This document shows, one piece after another, positions 36,149-44,788 of a stretch of DNA of 64,000 nt. The number at the start of each line of letters is the position of its first letter. Position 1 is the first letter of the stretch. This DNA comes from Tersicoccus solisilvae (GTDB taxonomy: Bacteria; Actinomycetota; Actinomycetes; Actinomycetales; Micrococcaceae): contig NZ_BMJI01000004.1 in the NCBI RefSeq assembly GCF_014643255.1, positions 1 through 64,000 on the forward strand. Direction: 5' to 3'. The translations under genes were made by a program, and so were the position numbers. The notes under the pieces are model-generated. The model made no database searches and was not told the DNA's origin. It saw only the letters and a list, made by a program, of their open reading frames with translations.

Positions 36149-37393
36149 ATGGCCTCCCCTGATGCCGGCTCCCCGTCGGCCATCGCCCCGCTGCTCACGC
36201 CGGCCGGGTGGGAGCTGCTGAACCGGGTCGGCCCCTACGACGAGGCCGAGGCCCTGACGCTGAACGAGGCGCTGCGCCGCGAGGGCCACCCGCCCGAACT
36301 CGTGGCCGCCGTGCTCAGCCAGGCGCGGTTGCGGGCTCGGGCCACCGCCAAGTTCGGCGAGTTCGCCCGCACCATGCTCTTCACCCCGGAGGGACTGGAG
36401 CAGGCCACCCGCCTCTCCGTCGCGGCCCTGCACGCCCAGCGGTACGTCACCGCGGGCCTGGGCAGGGTCGCGGATCTCGGGTGCGGCATCGGCGCGGACG
36501 CGATGGCGCTGGCTGCCCTGGACCGCGAGGTGACCGCCGTGGAACGGGACGAGACCACCGCGGCGGTCGCCACCCTGAACCTGATGCCGTGGCCGAACGC
36601 CCGGGTGGTGCAGGCCGACGCGACCGCGGTGGACCTGACCGCCGTCGACGGCGTCTGGCTCGACCCCGCCCGGCGGACCGGGCGCACCACCGGCACCGGC
36701 GGGGCGTCCCGGCGCCTGTTCGACCCGGAGGCGTTCTCACCGCCCTTCTCGTTCGTGACGTCCCTGGCCGCGGCCGGCACCCCGGTCGGTGTCAAGCTCG
36801 GCCCGGGTCTGGCCCACGACGACGTCCCGGCCGGCGCCGAGGCGCAGTGGGTGAGCGTGGACGGCGGCGTGGCCGAGGTCGCGCTGTGGTTCGGCCCGCT
36901 GCGCCGCCCCGACGTCACCCGCGCCGCCGTCGTGATGTCCGGCCACGGCGCCCCGGCCGAGCTGACCAGCCCCCACCCGTTCCGGCCGGACGCATACGAC
37001 GGCGCGGTGGGTCCGGTCGGGACGTACGTGATCGAACCCGACGGGGCCGTGATCCGGGCGGGCCTGGTCACCGACCTGGCCCGGCTGCTGGATGCCCACC
37101 AGCTGAACGAGCAGATCGCCTACCTCAGCGCCGACACCCACGTGCCGACCCCGTTCGCGCGGGCGTACACGGTGCGGGAGGTGCTGCCGTTCCACGTCAA
37201 GACGCTGCGCGCCTGGGTGCGGGAGCACCGGGTCGGCACGCTGGAGATCAAGAAGCGCGGCATCTCCCAGACCCCGGAACAGGTGCGCCGCGAGCTGGCG
37301 CCCAAGGGGCCGGGCCGGGCGACCCTGATCCTCACGCGGATCGGCGCCACGGAGAAGCGGGTCGCCATCGTCGCCGACCCGGTGCCCCGCTGA
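36149..37393 (+). CDS. SAM-dependent methyltransferase with THUMP-like C-terminal domain
   Basis: A 414-residue protein. After a helical start, VADLGCGIGADAMALAALDREVTAVERDE (about 108-136) is SAM motif I with the acidic post-I residue. GVWLDPARRTGRT is the region of motif IV. The C-terminus, HVKTLRAWVREHRVGTLEIKKRGISQTPEQVRREL, is the THUMP-like domain (PF18096 type). An RNA or small-molecule methyltransferase is likely, but no substrate is known. It is divergent from groESL, separated only by the CIRCE region. Confidence 0.75.
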   Translation: MASPDAGSPSAIAPLLTPAGWELLNRVGPYDEAEALTLNEALRREGHPPELVAAVLSQARLRARATAKFGEFARTMLFTPEGLEQATRLSVAALHAQRYVTAGLGRVADLGCGIGADAMALAALDREVTAVERDETTAAVATLNLMPWPNARVVQADATAVDLTAVDGVWLDPARRTGRTTGTGGASRRLFDPEAFSPPFSFVTSLAAAGTPVGVKLGPGLAHDDVPAGAEAQWVSVDGGVAEVALWFGPLRRPDVTRAAVVMSGHGAPAELTSPHPFRPDAYDGAVGPVGTYVIEPDGAVIRAGLVTDLARLLDAHQLNEQIAYLSADTHVPTPFARAYTVREVLPFHVKTLRAWVREHRVGTLEIKKRGISQTPEQVRRELAPKGPGRATLILTRIGATEKRVAIVADPVPR

Positions 37394-37562
37394 GATCCTC
37401 CCGTTCACGACCGGCCGCCCCGGAGCGCACCCCGATGCGGCCCGTCTCACGCCGCAACCACCGCCGCGGGGCCGGGATGACGGCCTAGACTGACGGTTCG
37501 GCGCCCGGCCGGCGTCCGGCCCACCCCCACCCCGTCCCCGTTCCCGTCCTTGGAAGGACCCC

Positions 37563-38711
37563 ATGCGCATCGACTTCGCCCGGTCCGAACAGTCCACCCT
37601 CGGGGTGGAGTGGGAGATCGGCCTGGTCGACGCCACGACGGGCGAACTGGTCTCCCGGGCCGACGAGGTGCTCGACGCCGTGCACCGGGAGGATCCCCGC
37701 TGGGCCGCCGACGACGACCACCCGCACATCGCCCGCGAACTGCTGCTCAACACCGTCGAACTCGTCACGGGCGTCTGCCACACGGTCGAGGAGGCGACGG
37801 CCGACCTGTCCCGGTCGCTGGAATCCGTGCGGGCGGTCACCGACCCGCGGGGCATCGAGCTGTTCTCCGCCGGCACCCATCCGTTCAGTCACTCGGGCAG
37901 CCAACCGGTGACGAACAAGGAGCGGTACGCCAAGCTGATCGACCGCACGCAATGGTGGGGCCGGCAGATGCTGATCTACGGGGTGCACGTGCACGTGGGG
38001 CTGGACCACCGGGACAAGGCCCTGCCGGTCGTGGACGGCCTGGTCAACTACTTCCCGCACCTGCAGGCCCTGTCCGCGTCCTCCCCGTTCTGGGACGGCG
38101 AGGACACCGGATACGCCTCGCAGCGCGCGCTGATCTTCCAGCAGCTGCCCGCGGCGGGCCTGCCGTACCACTTCGACGACTGGGCCGAGTACGAGCGGTA
38201 CGCCGGGGACATGTTCACCACCGGGGTGATCGACGTGCTCAACGAGATCCGCTGGGACGTGCGTCCCTCCCCCACGCTCGGCACGGTGGAGATGCGCATC
38301 TGCGACGGCGTCTCCTCGCTGCGGGAGGTGGGTGCCATCGCCGCCCTCACCCAGTGCCTCGTGACGGAGCTCTCCGACCTGCTCGACGCCGGCGGATCCA
38401 TTCCGGTGATGCCGCCGTGGCACCGCTCGGAGAACAAGTGGCGGGCGGCCCGGTACGGCCTGGAGGCCATCATCATCCTGGGCGCCGACTCGCGGGAACG
38501 GCTCGTCACGGACGAGCTGATGGACACGATCAACCGGCTCGAGCCGATCGCCGATCGCCTGGGCTGCCGGAACGAGCTGGCCGGCGTCGAGGACATCCTC
38601 CGCGACGGCGCCGGCTACCAGCGTCAGCGCCGGGTCGCCGAGGAGCACGCCGGGGACCTGCGCGCCGTGGTGCTCGACGCCGTGGCCCGGATGCGGCAGC
38701 CGGTCGCCTGA
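37563..38711 (+). CDS. YbdK-type carboxylate-amine ligase (glutamate-cysteine ligase family 2)
   Basis: A 382-residue ATP-dependent ligase of the GCS2/YbdK family. STLGVEWEIGLVDATTGELV is the N-terminal metal/ATP motif, ELLLNTVELVTGVCHTVEEA and GVHVHVGLDHRDKAL are family blocks, and RPSPTLGTVEMRICDG is a late ATP-site segment. Members join glutamate to cysteine or another amine weakly. Actinobacteria use mycothiol rather than glutathione, so a role in ergothioneine-like or other gamma-glutamyl chemistry is possible. TAGACT near 37486 is a likely -10; AAGGACC precedes the ATG. Confidence 0.8.
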   Translation: MRIDFARSEQSTLGVEWEIGLVDATTGELVSRADEVLDAVHREDPRWAADDDHPHIARELLLNTVELVTGVCHTVEEATADLSRSLESVRAVTDPRGIELFSAGTHPFSHSGSQPVTNKERYAKLIDRTQWWGRQMLIYGVHVHVGLDHRDKALPVVDGLVNYFPHLQALSASSPFWDGEDTGYASQRALIFQQLPAAGLPYHFDDWAEYERYAGDMFTTGVIDVLNEIRWDVRPSPTLGTVEMRICDGVSSLREVGAIAALTQCLVTELSDLLDAGGSIPVMPPWHRSENKWRAARYGLEAIIILGADSRERLVTDELMDTINRLEPIADRLGCRNELAGVEDILRDGAGYQRQRRVAEEHAGDLRAVVLDAVARMRQPVA

Positions 38712-38798
38712 TCGCGCAGCGATGCTGACCACCGGCACGAGTGCCGGCACCCCGACCACCTGAGGTGCCGCGCCCCGGTGCCGACGTCGCCGACCGCC

Positions 38799-39461
38799 TC
38801 ACCTACGAGCGGGGACGGCCCCGCCGGTCGGACCCGGCGCGTCCGGACCGTCCTCTCCGGTGAGACGGGCGACCGCGGCGACGACGCTCGCCTCGTCCGG
38901 TCCGGCGCCGAGCGCCCGATGGATGGTCAGGCCCTCGATCAGCGCGTCGAGCCGGCGGGTCGTCTCCGGGGTGAAGTGCCGCCCGAGCGCCGCGCGACTG
39001 CGGCTCATCCAGGCGTCGGTCAATTGCCGGAAGTCCGGCCGGCGCGCGGCCAGGGTGTAGAGCTCGAGGGTGAGGACGAGGTCGCGCCGGTCGGCGAAGA
39101 CGTCCCGGACGATGAGGTCGACGACGGCACGGCGGGCCTGTGCGGGCGTGGTGGCGGCGTCCATCCGCTGCTGGAACCGCGTCGCGACCGTGACGGAGAA
39201 GCGCGTGAACGCCGCCCGGAGCAGATCGTCCATGCCGTCGAAGTGGTACGTCATCGACCCCAGGGGCACGTCCGCGGCCGCGGCCACGCGGCGGTGGGAC
39301 GTGCCGGCGACGCCGTCGGCCGCGATCACGTCCAGGCAGGCGTCGATGATGTGGTCGCGACGGCCGGGATCGGGCCGCCGGGCCGGCCGGCCGCTCGACC
39401 GGCCGCTCGACCGTCGGCCGGACCGCTCTCCGCGCGCGTCGATCCCGGCCCTCTCGCTCAT
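38799..39461 (-). CDS. TetR-family transcriptional regulator
   Basis: A 220-residue TetR repressor with an Arg/Gly/Ser-rich N-terminal extension (1-35). The helix-turn-helix follows: RRDHIIDACLDVIAADGVAGTSHRRVAAAADVPLGSMTYHFDGMDDL. The C-terminal helical domain binds an unknown ligand. Its ATG (39461) abuts a perfect 16-bp palindrome, so it autoregulates on a leaderless or near-leaderless message and controls the divergent transporter. Confidence 0.88.
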   Translation of the reverse strand: MSERAGIDARGERSGRRSSGRSSGRPARRPDPGRRDHIIDACLDVIAADGVAGTSHRRVAAAADVPLGSMTYHFDGMDDLLRAAFTRFSVTVATRFQQRMDAATTPAQARRAVVDLIVRDVFADRRDLVLTLELYTLAARRPDFRQLTDAWMSRSRAALGRHFTPETTRRLDALIEGLTIHRALGAGPDEASVVAAVARLTGEDGPDAPGPTGGAVPARR

Positions 39462-39497
39462 GTGTACGATCGTACACCTGAGGGCGTACGATCGTCC
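39462..39497. promoter_or_regulatory. TetR operator pair
   Basis: GTGTACGATCGTACAC (39462-39477) is a perfect 16-bp palindrome directly against the TetR start codon. A second partial copy (CGTACGATCGTCC, 39485-39497) lies just before the MFS gene, which starts at 39500. Both share the ACGATCGT core and fit a TetR dimer repressing both directions. Confidence 0.85.
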
Positions 39498-39499
39498 TC

Positions 39500-40741
39500 A
39501 TGCCCTCCGCCCGGTCCCTCTCCGCACCCGCGACGCCCCCCGCACCGCTGCGGCGCGCCCGTCTCGCCGTCGCCGCCCTGTTCCTGACCAATGGTGCGCT
39601 GTTCGCCAACCTGATCCCGCGCTACCCCGGCATCAAGTCCACGCTCGGCGCGGACAACGCCGTCTACGGGCTCGCGATCGCCGCCTTCCCGACCGGTGCG
39701 ATCGTCGCCGGGCTCGCCGCGGCGCCGATCATCCGACGGCTCGGGTCCGCCCGCACCGCGGTCGTCGGCACGGTGCTCACCGCGGTGGGCACCGTGGCCG
39801 CGGCGTCGGCCCCGTCCCTGGCGGCGTTCGCGGTGACGCTGTTCCTCGCCGGTGCCGCCGACGCCGTGACCGACGTCGGGCAGAACACCCACGGCCTGCG
39901 GGTGCAGCGCCGGTACGGGCGCTCGATCATCAACTCCTTCCATGCCATCTGGTCGATCGGCGCGGTCATCGGCGGGTCCATGGCCGCCGGGGCCATCGCC
40001 CTCGGCCTGCCCGCGCCCGTGCACCTGGCGATCTCGGCGACCCTCTTCTCCGTGGTCGCGATCGTCGCGCTGCGGTTCTGCCTGCCCGGGCGGGACACCG
40101 ACCCGGCTCCGGGCAACGGCACCGGGCTCGCCGGCGAAAGGACGGTGCGGCCGTCGCCGCGGCTGGTGCTGATCGTCGCCGCGCTGGTGCTGATCGCCAT
40201 GGCCGGCACCCTGGTGGAGGACGCCGGGTCCACGTGGGGCGCCGTCTACCTCTCCGCGGACCTCGGTGCGCCGGCCGCGATCGCCGCCGCCGGGTTCGTC
40301 GCCCTTGTCGGCGCCCAGTTCGTCGGCCGGCTGCTCGGTGACCGGATGGTCGACCGGTTCGGGCAGCGGGCCGTGGCGCGCACGGGCGGGGCGGTCACCC
40401 TGGTCGGGATGGGCGTCGCCCTGCTCGTGCCGACGGTGCCCGGCACCATCGCCGGCTTCGCCGCGGCGGGTCTGGGCGTCGCGACGCTGGTGCCGGCCGC
40501 GATGCACGAGGCGGACGAGCTGCCGGGGCTGCGCGCGGGCACCGGCCTGACCGTCGTCTCGTGGCTGATGCGCCTCGGCTTCCTCGTCTCCCCGCCCGTC
40601 GTGGGGCTGGTGGCCGACCACGTGAGCCTGCGCGCGGGCCTGCTCGTCGTCCCGCTCGCCGGGCTGCTGGCGCTCCTGCTCGCCGGTGCCCTCGGCGGCC
40701 GCCGGCACGCCGCCGTCGAGACGGAGCCGGCCCGGGCGTGA
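39500..40741 (+). CDS. MFS transporter (YbjJ-like)
   Basis: A 413-residue membrane protein with about 12 helices. LFLTNGALFANLIPRYPGIKSTLG in helix 1 and PTGAIVAGLAAAPIIRRLGSART around loop 2-3 resemble the YbjJ/FucP-like MFS branch. DVGQNTHGLRVQRRYGRSIINSFHAIWSIGAVIGG is a family segment. The substrate is unknown; with a divergent TetR gene it is probably an inducible exporter. The ATG lies in the promoter region right after the second operator half. Confidence 0.85.
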   Translation: MPSARSLSAPATPPAPLRRARLAVAALFLTNGALFANLIPRYPGIKSTLGADNAVYGLAIAAFPTGAIVAGLAAAPIIRRLGSARTAVVGTVLTAVGTVAAASAPSLAAFAVTLFLAGAADAVTDVGQNTHGLRVQRRYGRSIINSFHAIWSIGAVIGGSMAAGAIALGLPAPVHLAISATLFSVVAIVALRFCLPGRDTDPAPGNGTGLAGERTVRPSPRLVLIVAALVLIAMAGTLVEDAGSTWGAVYLSADLGAPAAIAAAGFVALVGAQFVGRLLGDRMVDRFGQRAVARTGGAVTLVGMGVALLVPTVPGTIAGFAAAGLGVATLVPAAMHEADELPGLRAGTGLTVVSWLMRLGFLVSPPVVGLVADHVSLRAGLLVVPLAGLLALLLAGALGGRRHAAVETEPARA

Positions 40742-40751
40742 CGGCGCCGGC

Positions 40752-41321
40752 TCAGCCCGCCGGGTCCGCCTCGGTCGGGCGGTCGATCCGGAACAGCGCG
40801 CAGGTGGTGTCGTAGTAACGGCCGGTGATGCCCAGGCCGGTCATCCCGATCCGGCGGGCGACCCGCTGGGAGGCGGCGTTGTCGGGGTGGGTGACGGCGA
40901 GGACCTGGTCCAGTCCGTGGGCGAAGGCGTGTTCGAGGACGCGGGCGGCGGCCTCCGAGGCGTAGCCGTGGCCCCAGGCGTCCGGGTGCAGGTGCCACCC
41001 GATCTCGGTGTCCCCGGAGGGGGCCGGATCCGGCGAGGTCACCGGTGCGCCGGACGCCGGCAGGTCCTTCAGCAGCAGCGTTCCGTGCAACCGTCCGGTC
41101 GCCACGTCCTCGATCGCCCAGATGCCGTGCACCGGGTGATCCATGCCGGCGTACCGCTCGGCGCGCCGGACCGCCTCCGACCGGTCCGAAGCCACCCGGG
41201 GCCAGCGGCCGATGTACCGCATCACCTCCCAGCGCGAGTGCAGGTCGACCAGGAAATCGACGTCCGGCGCATCGGTGGTCCACCGGCGCAGCCGCAGGCG
41301 GGTGGTGCTCAGCTCCTCCAT
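40752..41321 (-). CDS. GNAT-family N-acetyltransferase
   Basis: A 189-residue RimJ/RimL-like GNAT: STTRLRLRRWTTDAPDVDFLVDL opens the fold, GWHLHPDAWGHGYASEAAARVLEHAF (about 113-138) is the acetyl-CoA loop with the QxxGxG/A-type pattern, and VTHPDNAASQRVARRIGM is typical. The tail FRIDRPTEADPAG is variable. The substrate is unknown. Its start lies 27 nt after the tsaD stop on the same strand, so read-through from that operon is possible. Confidence 0.8.
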   Translation of the reverse strand: MEELSTTRLRLRRWTTDAPDVDFLVDLHSRWEVMRYIGRWPRVASDRSEAVRRAERYAGMDHPVHGIWAIEDVATGRLHGTLLLKDLPASGAPVTSPDPAPSGDTEIGWHLHPDAWGHGYASEAAARVLEHAFAHGLDQVLAVTHPDNAASQRVARRIGMTGLGITGRYYDTTCALFRIDRPTEADPAG

Positions 41322-41348
41322 CGTGGTGCCTCCGTCTCCGCGGGCCGG

Positions 41349-42458
41349 TCAGGCCAGGGCGATGTCGCTGACGGGCTGGGACGAGTCGGCGCCGAAGCCG
41401 AGGCCGCTGGGGGCGGCGCCGGCGGCCACCAGCTGGGCGCCGAGGGCGGCCACCATCGCGCCGTTGTCGGTGCACAGGCGCAGCGGCGGGACGGTCAGCT
41501 CGATCCCGGCCTCGGCGCAACGGCTCGCGGTCAGGGCCCGCAGCCGGGAGTTGGCGGCGACCCCGCCACCGAGCAGCAGGGAGGTGATGCCGTGCTCGCG
41601 GCAGGCCAGGACGGCCTTGGCGGTGACGACGTCCGCGACCGCCTCCTGGAAGGACGCGGCGACGTCGGCGACGGGCACGGTCTCGTCCCGGGCGGCGAAA
41701 CCCTCGACCACGCGCGCCACGGCGGTCTTCAGACCGGAGAAGGAGAAGTCGTACCGGTGGGCGCCGGGCGCCTCGGCGGAGCCGAGGTACTTGGCTGCGG
41801 TCAGGCCCCGCGGGAAGGCGAAGGCACGGGGATCCCCCCAGGCCGCGGCGGCGTCGATCGCGGGACCACCGGGGTAGGGCAGACCGAGGATCCGGGCCAC
41901 CTTGTCGTAGGCCTCGCCGGCGGCGTCGTCGAGGGTGGCGCCGAGCAGTTCGACGTCGCTGGCGATCGACCGGACGCGCAGGATCTCGGTGTGGCCGCCG
42001 GAGACGAGCAGGGCGCCGAGGTTGTCGGGGAGGTGGTTCGCGGGGGGTTCGGGTGTGCCGGCGGGGCCGGCACCACCCTCGCCGTCGAGCAGGCCGACGC
42101 CCACGTGCGCCACCAGGTGGTTGACCGCGTACAGCGGCTTGCCGGTGGCCAGGGCGAGCGCCTTGGCCGCGCTGACGCCGACCATCAGGGCACCGGAGAG
42201 GCCGGGGCCGGAGGTGACGGCGATGGCGTCGACGTCGGCCAGCCCGACGCCGGCGGCGTCCAGGGCGGCGCGCAGCGTGGGCAGCATCGCGTCCAGGTGG
42301 GCGCGGGAGGCGATCTCCGGGATGACGCCGCCGAACCGGACGTGCTCGTCCATCGACGAGGAGACGGCGTTGGCCAGCAGCCGGGTGCCGGCGACGACGC
42401 CGACGCCCGTCTCGTCGCAGGACGACTCGATGCCGAGCACCAGGGGCCGGGCGGTCAT
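41349..42458 (-). CDS. tsaD: tRNA N6-adenosine threonylcarbamoyltransferase
   Basis: A 369-residue Kae1/TsaD protein that transfers the threonylcarbamoyl group to A37 of ANN-decoding tRNAs. [16 protein letters not shown] is the ASKHA phosphate motif, VNHLVAH the metal-binding HxxxH, and [26 protein letters not shown] and [13 protein letters not shown] are all intact. About 20 extra residues (near 126-145, Gly/Ala/Pro-rich) follow the HxxxH region, making it longer than E. coli TsaD (337). The ATG overlaps the rimI stop (ATGA). Partners TsaB and TsaE are in the same operon. Confidence 0.95.
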   Translation of the reverse strand: MTARPLVLGIESSCDETGVGVVAGTRLLANAVSSSMDEHVRFGGVIPEIASRAHLDAMLPTLRAALDAAGVGLADVDAIAVTSGPGLSGALMVGVSAAKALALATGKPLYAVNHLVAHVGVGLLDGEGGAGPAGTPEPPANHLPDNLGALLVSGGHTEILRVRSIASDVELLGATLDDAAGEAYDKVARILGLPYPGGPAIDAAAAWGDPRAFAFPRGLTAAKYLGSAEAPGAHRYDFSFSGLKTAVARVVEGFAARDETVPVADVAASFQEAVADVVTAKAVLACREHGITSLLLGGGVAANSRLRALTASRCAEAGIELTVPPLRLCTDNGAMVAALGAQLVAAGAAPSGLGFGADSSQPVSDIALA

Positions 42459-42970
42459 GCGGTTCCTCCGGGCGGTCGTGGGGCGGAGGCGGCGTCCTCG
42501 GGCCGGCGCAGCTGCCGGCGCATGATCAGGGCGTCCACCCCGTCCCGGTAGTAACGGGGCCTGACGTGGATCTGCTCGAAGCCGAACCGGGCGTACAGCG
42601 CCTGGGCGCGCGGGTTGTCGCGCCGCACCTCGAGCAGGACGTCGTCGGCTCCGCGGCGGGCCGCCTCCTCGATCAGCGCGGTCAGCAGGGCCGTGCCGAT
42701 GCCGGCGCCCTCGTGCTCGGGGGCGACGGCGATGGTCTGCACGTCCGCGATGGGCAGCACGCACATCAGGCCGGCGTACCCGACGACGGTTCCTCCCTCC
42801 GGGCCCTCCTCCTCGGCGACGAGGTACCAGCGGGTGTCGGTCTGGGCGAGCTCGTCGTGGAACATCTGCTCGGGCCACGCGTCGACGGGGAACATCCGCT
42901 GTTCCAGGGCGTGCACCGCGGGCAGGTCGGCGGCGGTCATGGCCCGCAGGGTCGCCTGCTGCCCGGTCAT
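42455..42970 (-). CDS. rimI: ribosomal protein S18-alanine N-acetyltransferase
   Basis: A 171-residue [26 protein letters not shown] is the N-terminal RimI pattern, [20 protein letters not shown] the acetyl-CoA motif A, and [19 protein letters not shown] motif B. RimI acetylates the N-terminus of S18. It overlaps tsaB at its start and tsaD at its end by ATGA, matching the common tsaB-rimI-tsaD order of actinobacteria. The short tail after 155 is Pro/Ala-rich. Confidence 0.92.
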   Translation of the reverse strand: MTGQQATLRAMTAADLPAVHALEQRMFPVDAWPEQMFHDELAQTDTRWYLVAEEEGPEGGTVVGYAGLMCVLPIADVQTIAVAPEHEGAGIGTALLTALIEEAARRGADDVLLEVRRDNPRAQALYARFGFEQIHVRPRYYRDGVDALIMRRQLRRPEDAASAPRPPGGTA

Positions 42971-43719
42971 CGCCGCCCTCCCCCGCCGAGCGCCGGCTTC
43001 GGTGCGGCGGGGACCTTCGCGTCGGATTCCCGCAGGTACCGCGGGGCCGTGTCGGTCAGGCCCGCGGCGGCGGCGTCGTCCGGGCGACCACCGGCCCGGC
43101 GCAGCGCGGCGAGGGCGACCGTGCCGACGGCAGCGGCGTGCGGCTGCAGGTCGGGGTGGAGGGCGGCCCCGGCCAGCCGGTCCGCATAGAGCCCGGCACC
43201 GGCACCGTGCACGGGCAGCGGCGGCAGGGTGTCCGCGGCACCCACGTGGGGGCCGTTCAGGATCGTCACGTCGTGTGCCGCGCCGCCGGTTCCGACGCGG
43301 GCGTGCGCCCAGTACAGCTCGCGGCGGCGGGCATCGGTGGCGACGAGGTACTCGCCGGTGGCCCCGGCGTCGGCGGCCTGCGCGGCCAGGGCGTGCAGGC
43401 TCCCCACTCCCCAGCAGGGCACCCCCCACGCGAAGGCGAGGGCGCGGGCGGTCATGATGCCGGCGCGCAGTCCCGTGAAGGGACCGGGTCCGGTGCCGAC
43501 GACGACGGCATCGGGTCGGGCGGGGCCCGACGTCGGCGCGAGGCGCTCGAGCAGGCCGGCGACGGCGGGGGCGAGCTGTTCGGCGTGGTGCCGGGTGTCG
43601 GCGGTCGACCATGCGGCCAGGACGGCGCCGACGGTGGCGGTGCCGTCGAGGAAGGCGGTGCCGTCCAGCAGAGCGGCGGAGGCACCCGCGGAGGTGTCCA
43701 GACTCAGCAACAGCACCAC
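42967..43719 (-). CDS. tsaB: tRNA threonylcarbamoyladenosine biosynthesis protein TsaB
   Basis: A 250-residue TsaB, the non-catalytic partner that activates Tsa[18 protein letters not shown] is the degenerate ASKHA start, [15 protein letters not shown] and [21 protein letters not shown] the dimer and core motifs. The C-terminal half is variable, as usual. The start overlaps nothing upstream; the TPR-like gene lies beyond it by 30 nt. Confidence 0.92.
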   Translation of the reverse strand: MVLLLSLDTSAGASAALLDGTAFLDGTATVGAVLAAWSTADTRHHAEQLAPAVAGLLERLAPTSGPARPDAVVVGTGPGPFTGLRAGIMTARALAFAWGVPCWGVGSLHALAAQAADAGATGEYLVATDARRRELYWAHARVGTGGAAHDVTILNGPHVGAADTLPPLPVHGAGAGLYADRLAGAALHPDLQPHAAAVGTVALAALRRAGGRPDDAAAAGLTDTAPRYLRESDAKVPAAPKPALGGGGRR

Positions 43720-43749
43720 GACAGTCTACGCGGCGCGCGAACGTGCCGG

Positions 43750-44253
43750 TCAGCCGGCCCCGGGCCGGGCGCCGGGCGCGGAGGACCGCTCGGTCGTGTC
43801 GCCGCGGTCGACGGCGTCGGCGACCTCGTCGATCGCGGTGCGCACGCCGTCCCCGTAGGGGCCCTCCGGGAGGCGGGACGCGGCGGCCCGGGCCGCCGCC
43901 AGGTGCTCGCGCGCCGCGTCGACGTCGCCGAGCCGGCGATGGTCGTCGGCCGCGTTCAGGTGCAGCGAGGGGGCGAACGCGGCGATGTCGAGGCCGGCGT
44001 GGTGCCGGTGCGCCCGGTCCTCGGTCACGGCGTCGGCGGCGGCCAGGGCGCGCAGGTCCCAGTCGAGGGCCGAGGCGGGGTCGTCCATCAGGTCCGCGAG
44101 GAAGTGCGCGAGGGTGCACCGGTGCAGGGCGTCCCCGTCGGGCCCGAGCTCGGTCCAGAGCGACTCCAGGGCCCGTCGGGCGGCGGCCCGGTCGCCCGCC
44201 TGTCCCACCCCCACGGCGTGCAGGACGGCCGCCATCACGGGGTCCGCGGTCAC
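43750..44253 (-). CDS. TPR-like helical protein of unknown function
   Basis: A 167-residue all-helical protein. AVGVGQAGDRAAARRALESLWTEL, HRCTLAHFLADLMDDPASALDWDLRAL, and HLNAADDHRRLGDVDAAREHLAAARAAA look like tetratricopeptide-type helix pairs. No enzyme motif. Proteins of this kind are common in actinobacteria but have no assigned role. GTG 44253 lies 7 nt after the tsaE stop, so it is part of the alr-tsaE-tsaB-rimI-tsaD operon, which suggests a link to t6A synthesis or nothing more than co-expression. Confidence 0.65.
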   Translation of the reverse strand: MTADPVMAAVLHAVGVGQAGDRAAARRALESLWTELGPDGDALHRCTLAHFLADLMDDPASALDWDLRALAAADAVTEDRAHRHHAGLDIAAFAPSLHLNAADDHRRLGDVDAAREHLAAARAAASRLPEGPYGDGVRTAIDEVADAVDRGDTTERSSAPGARPGAG

Positions 44254-44260
44254 AGCCGGC

Positions 44261-44788
44261 TCAGAGCTCCCGGCCCTGCCAGGCGGGACCGACGGCGACC
44301 GCGGTGATCGTGCGGGGTTCCTCGTCGTCCGCGTCGTCATCGCTGCCGGGGGTCGGCACGCCACCGACCTCCCGATCGAGCGTGATCACGAGCCGGGAGT
44401 CGCTGAGGTCCTCGGCCATGCCCTCGCCCCACTCGATCACCGTGACGGCGTCGTCGAGGCTCGATTCGAGGTCGAGGTCGACCAGTTCGGCGGCGGAGCC
44501 CAGCCGGTAGGCGTCGACGTGCACGAGATCGGGGCCGCCCGGCCGGGGACCCGACGCGAGGTTGGGGTGGATGCGCACCAGCACGAACGTCGGGGAGATG
44601 ATGCCCGGCCGCACGCCGAGTCCCTCCCCCAGGCCCTGCGTGAAGGTGGTCTTCCCGGCGCCGAGGCCACCGCTGAGCAGCAGCACGTCACCGGCCCGCA
44701 GCGCGCGGCCGATCCGGCGGGCGAGCGCCTGGGTCTGCCCGGCGGAGCCGGTGACCCACTCCCGTGTCCACACCGGCGGCGCGCTCAC
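44261..44788 (-). CDS. tsaE: tRNA threonylcarbamoyladenosine biosynthesis ATPase TsaE
   Basis: A 175-residue P-loop ATPase that cycles the TsaBD complex. GGLGAGKTTFTQGLGEGLGV is Walker A, SPTFVLV switch I, VHVDAYRLGSAAEL Walker B region and VIEWGEGMAEDL the conserved C-terminal motif. About 25 acidic residues (PGSDDDADDEE) are inserted before the last strand. The GTG overlaps the alr stop by GTGA, so translation is coupled. Confidence 0.93.
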   Translation of the reverse strand: MSAPPVWTREWVTGSAGQTQALARRIGRALRAGDVLLLSGGLGAGKTTFTQGLGEGLGVRPGIISPTFVLVRIHPNLASGPRPGGPDLVHVDAYRLGSAAELVDLDLESSLDDAVTVIEWGEGMAEDLSDSRLVITLDREVGGVPTPGSDDDADDEEPRTITAVAVGPAWQGREL

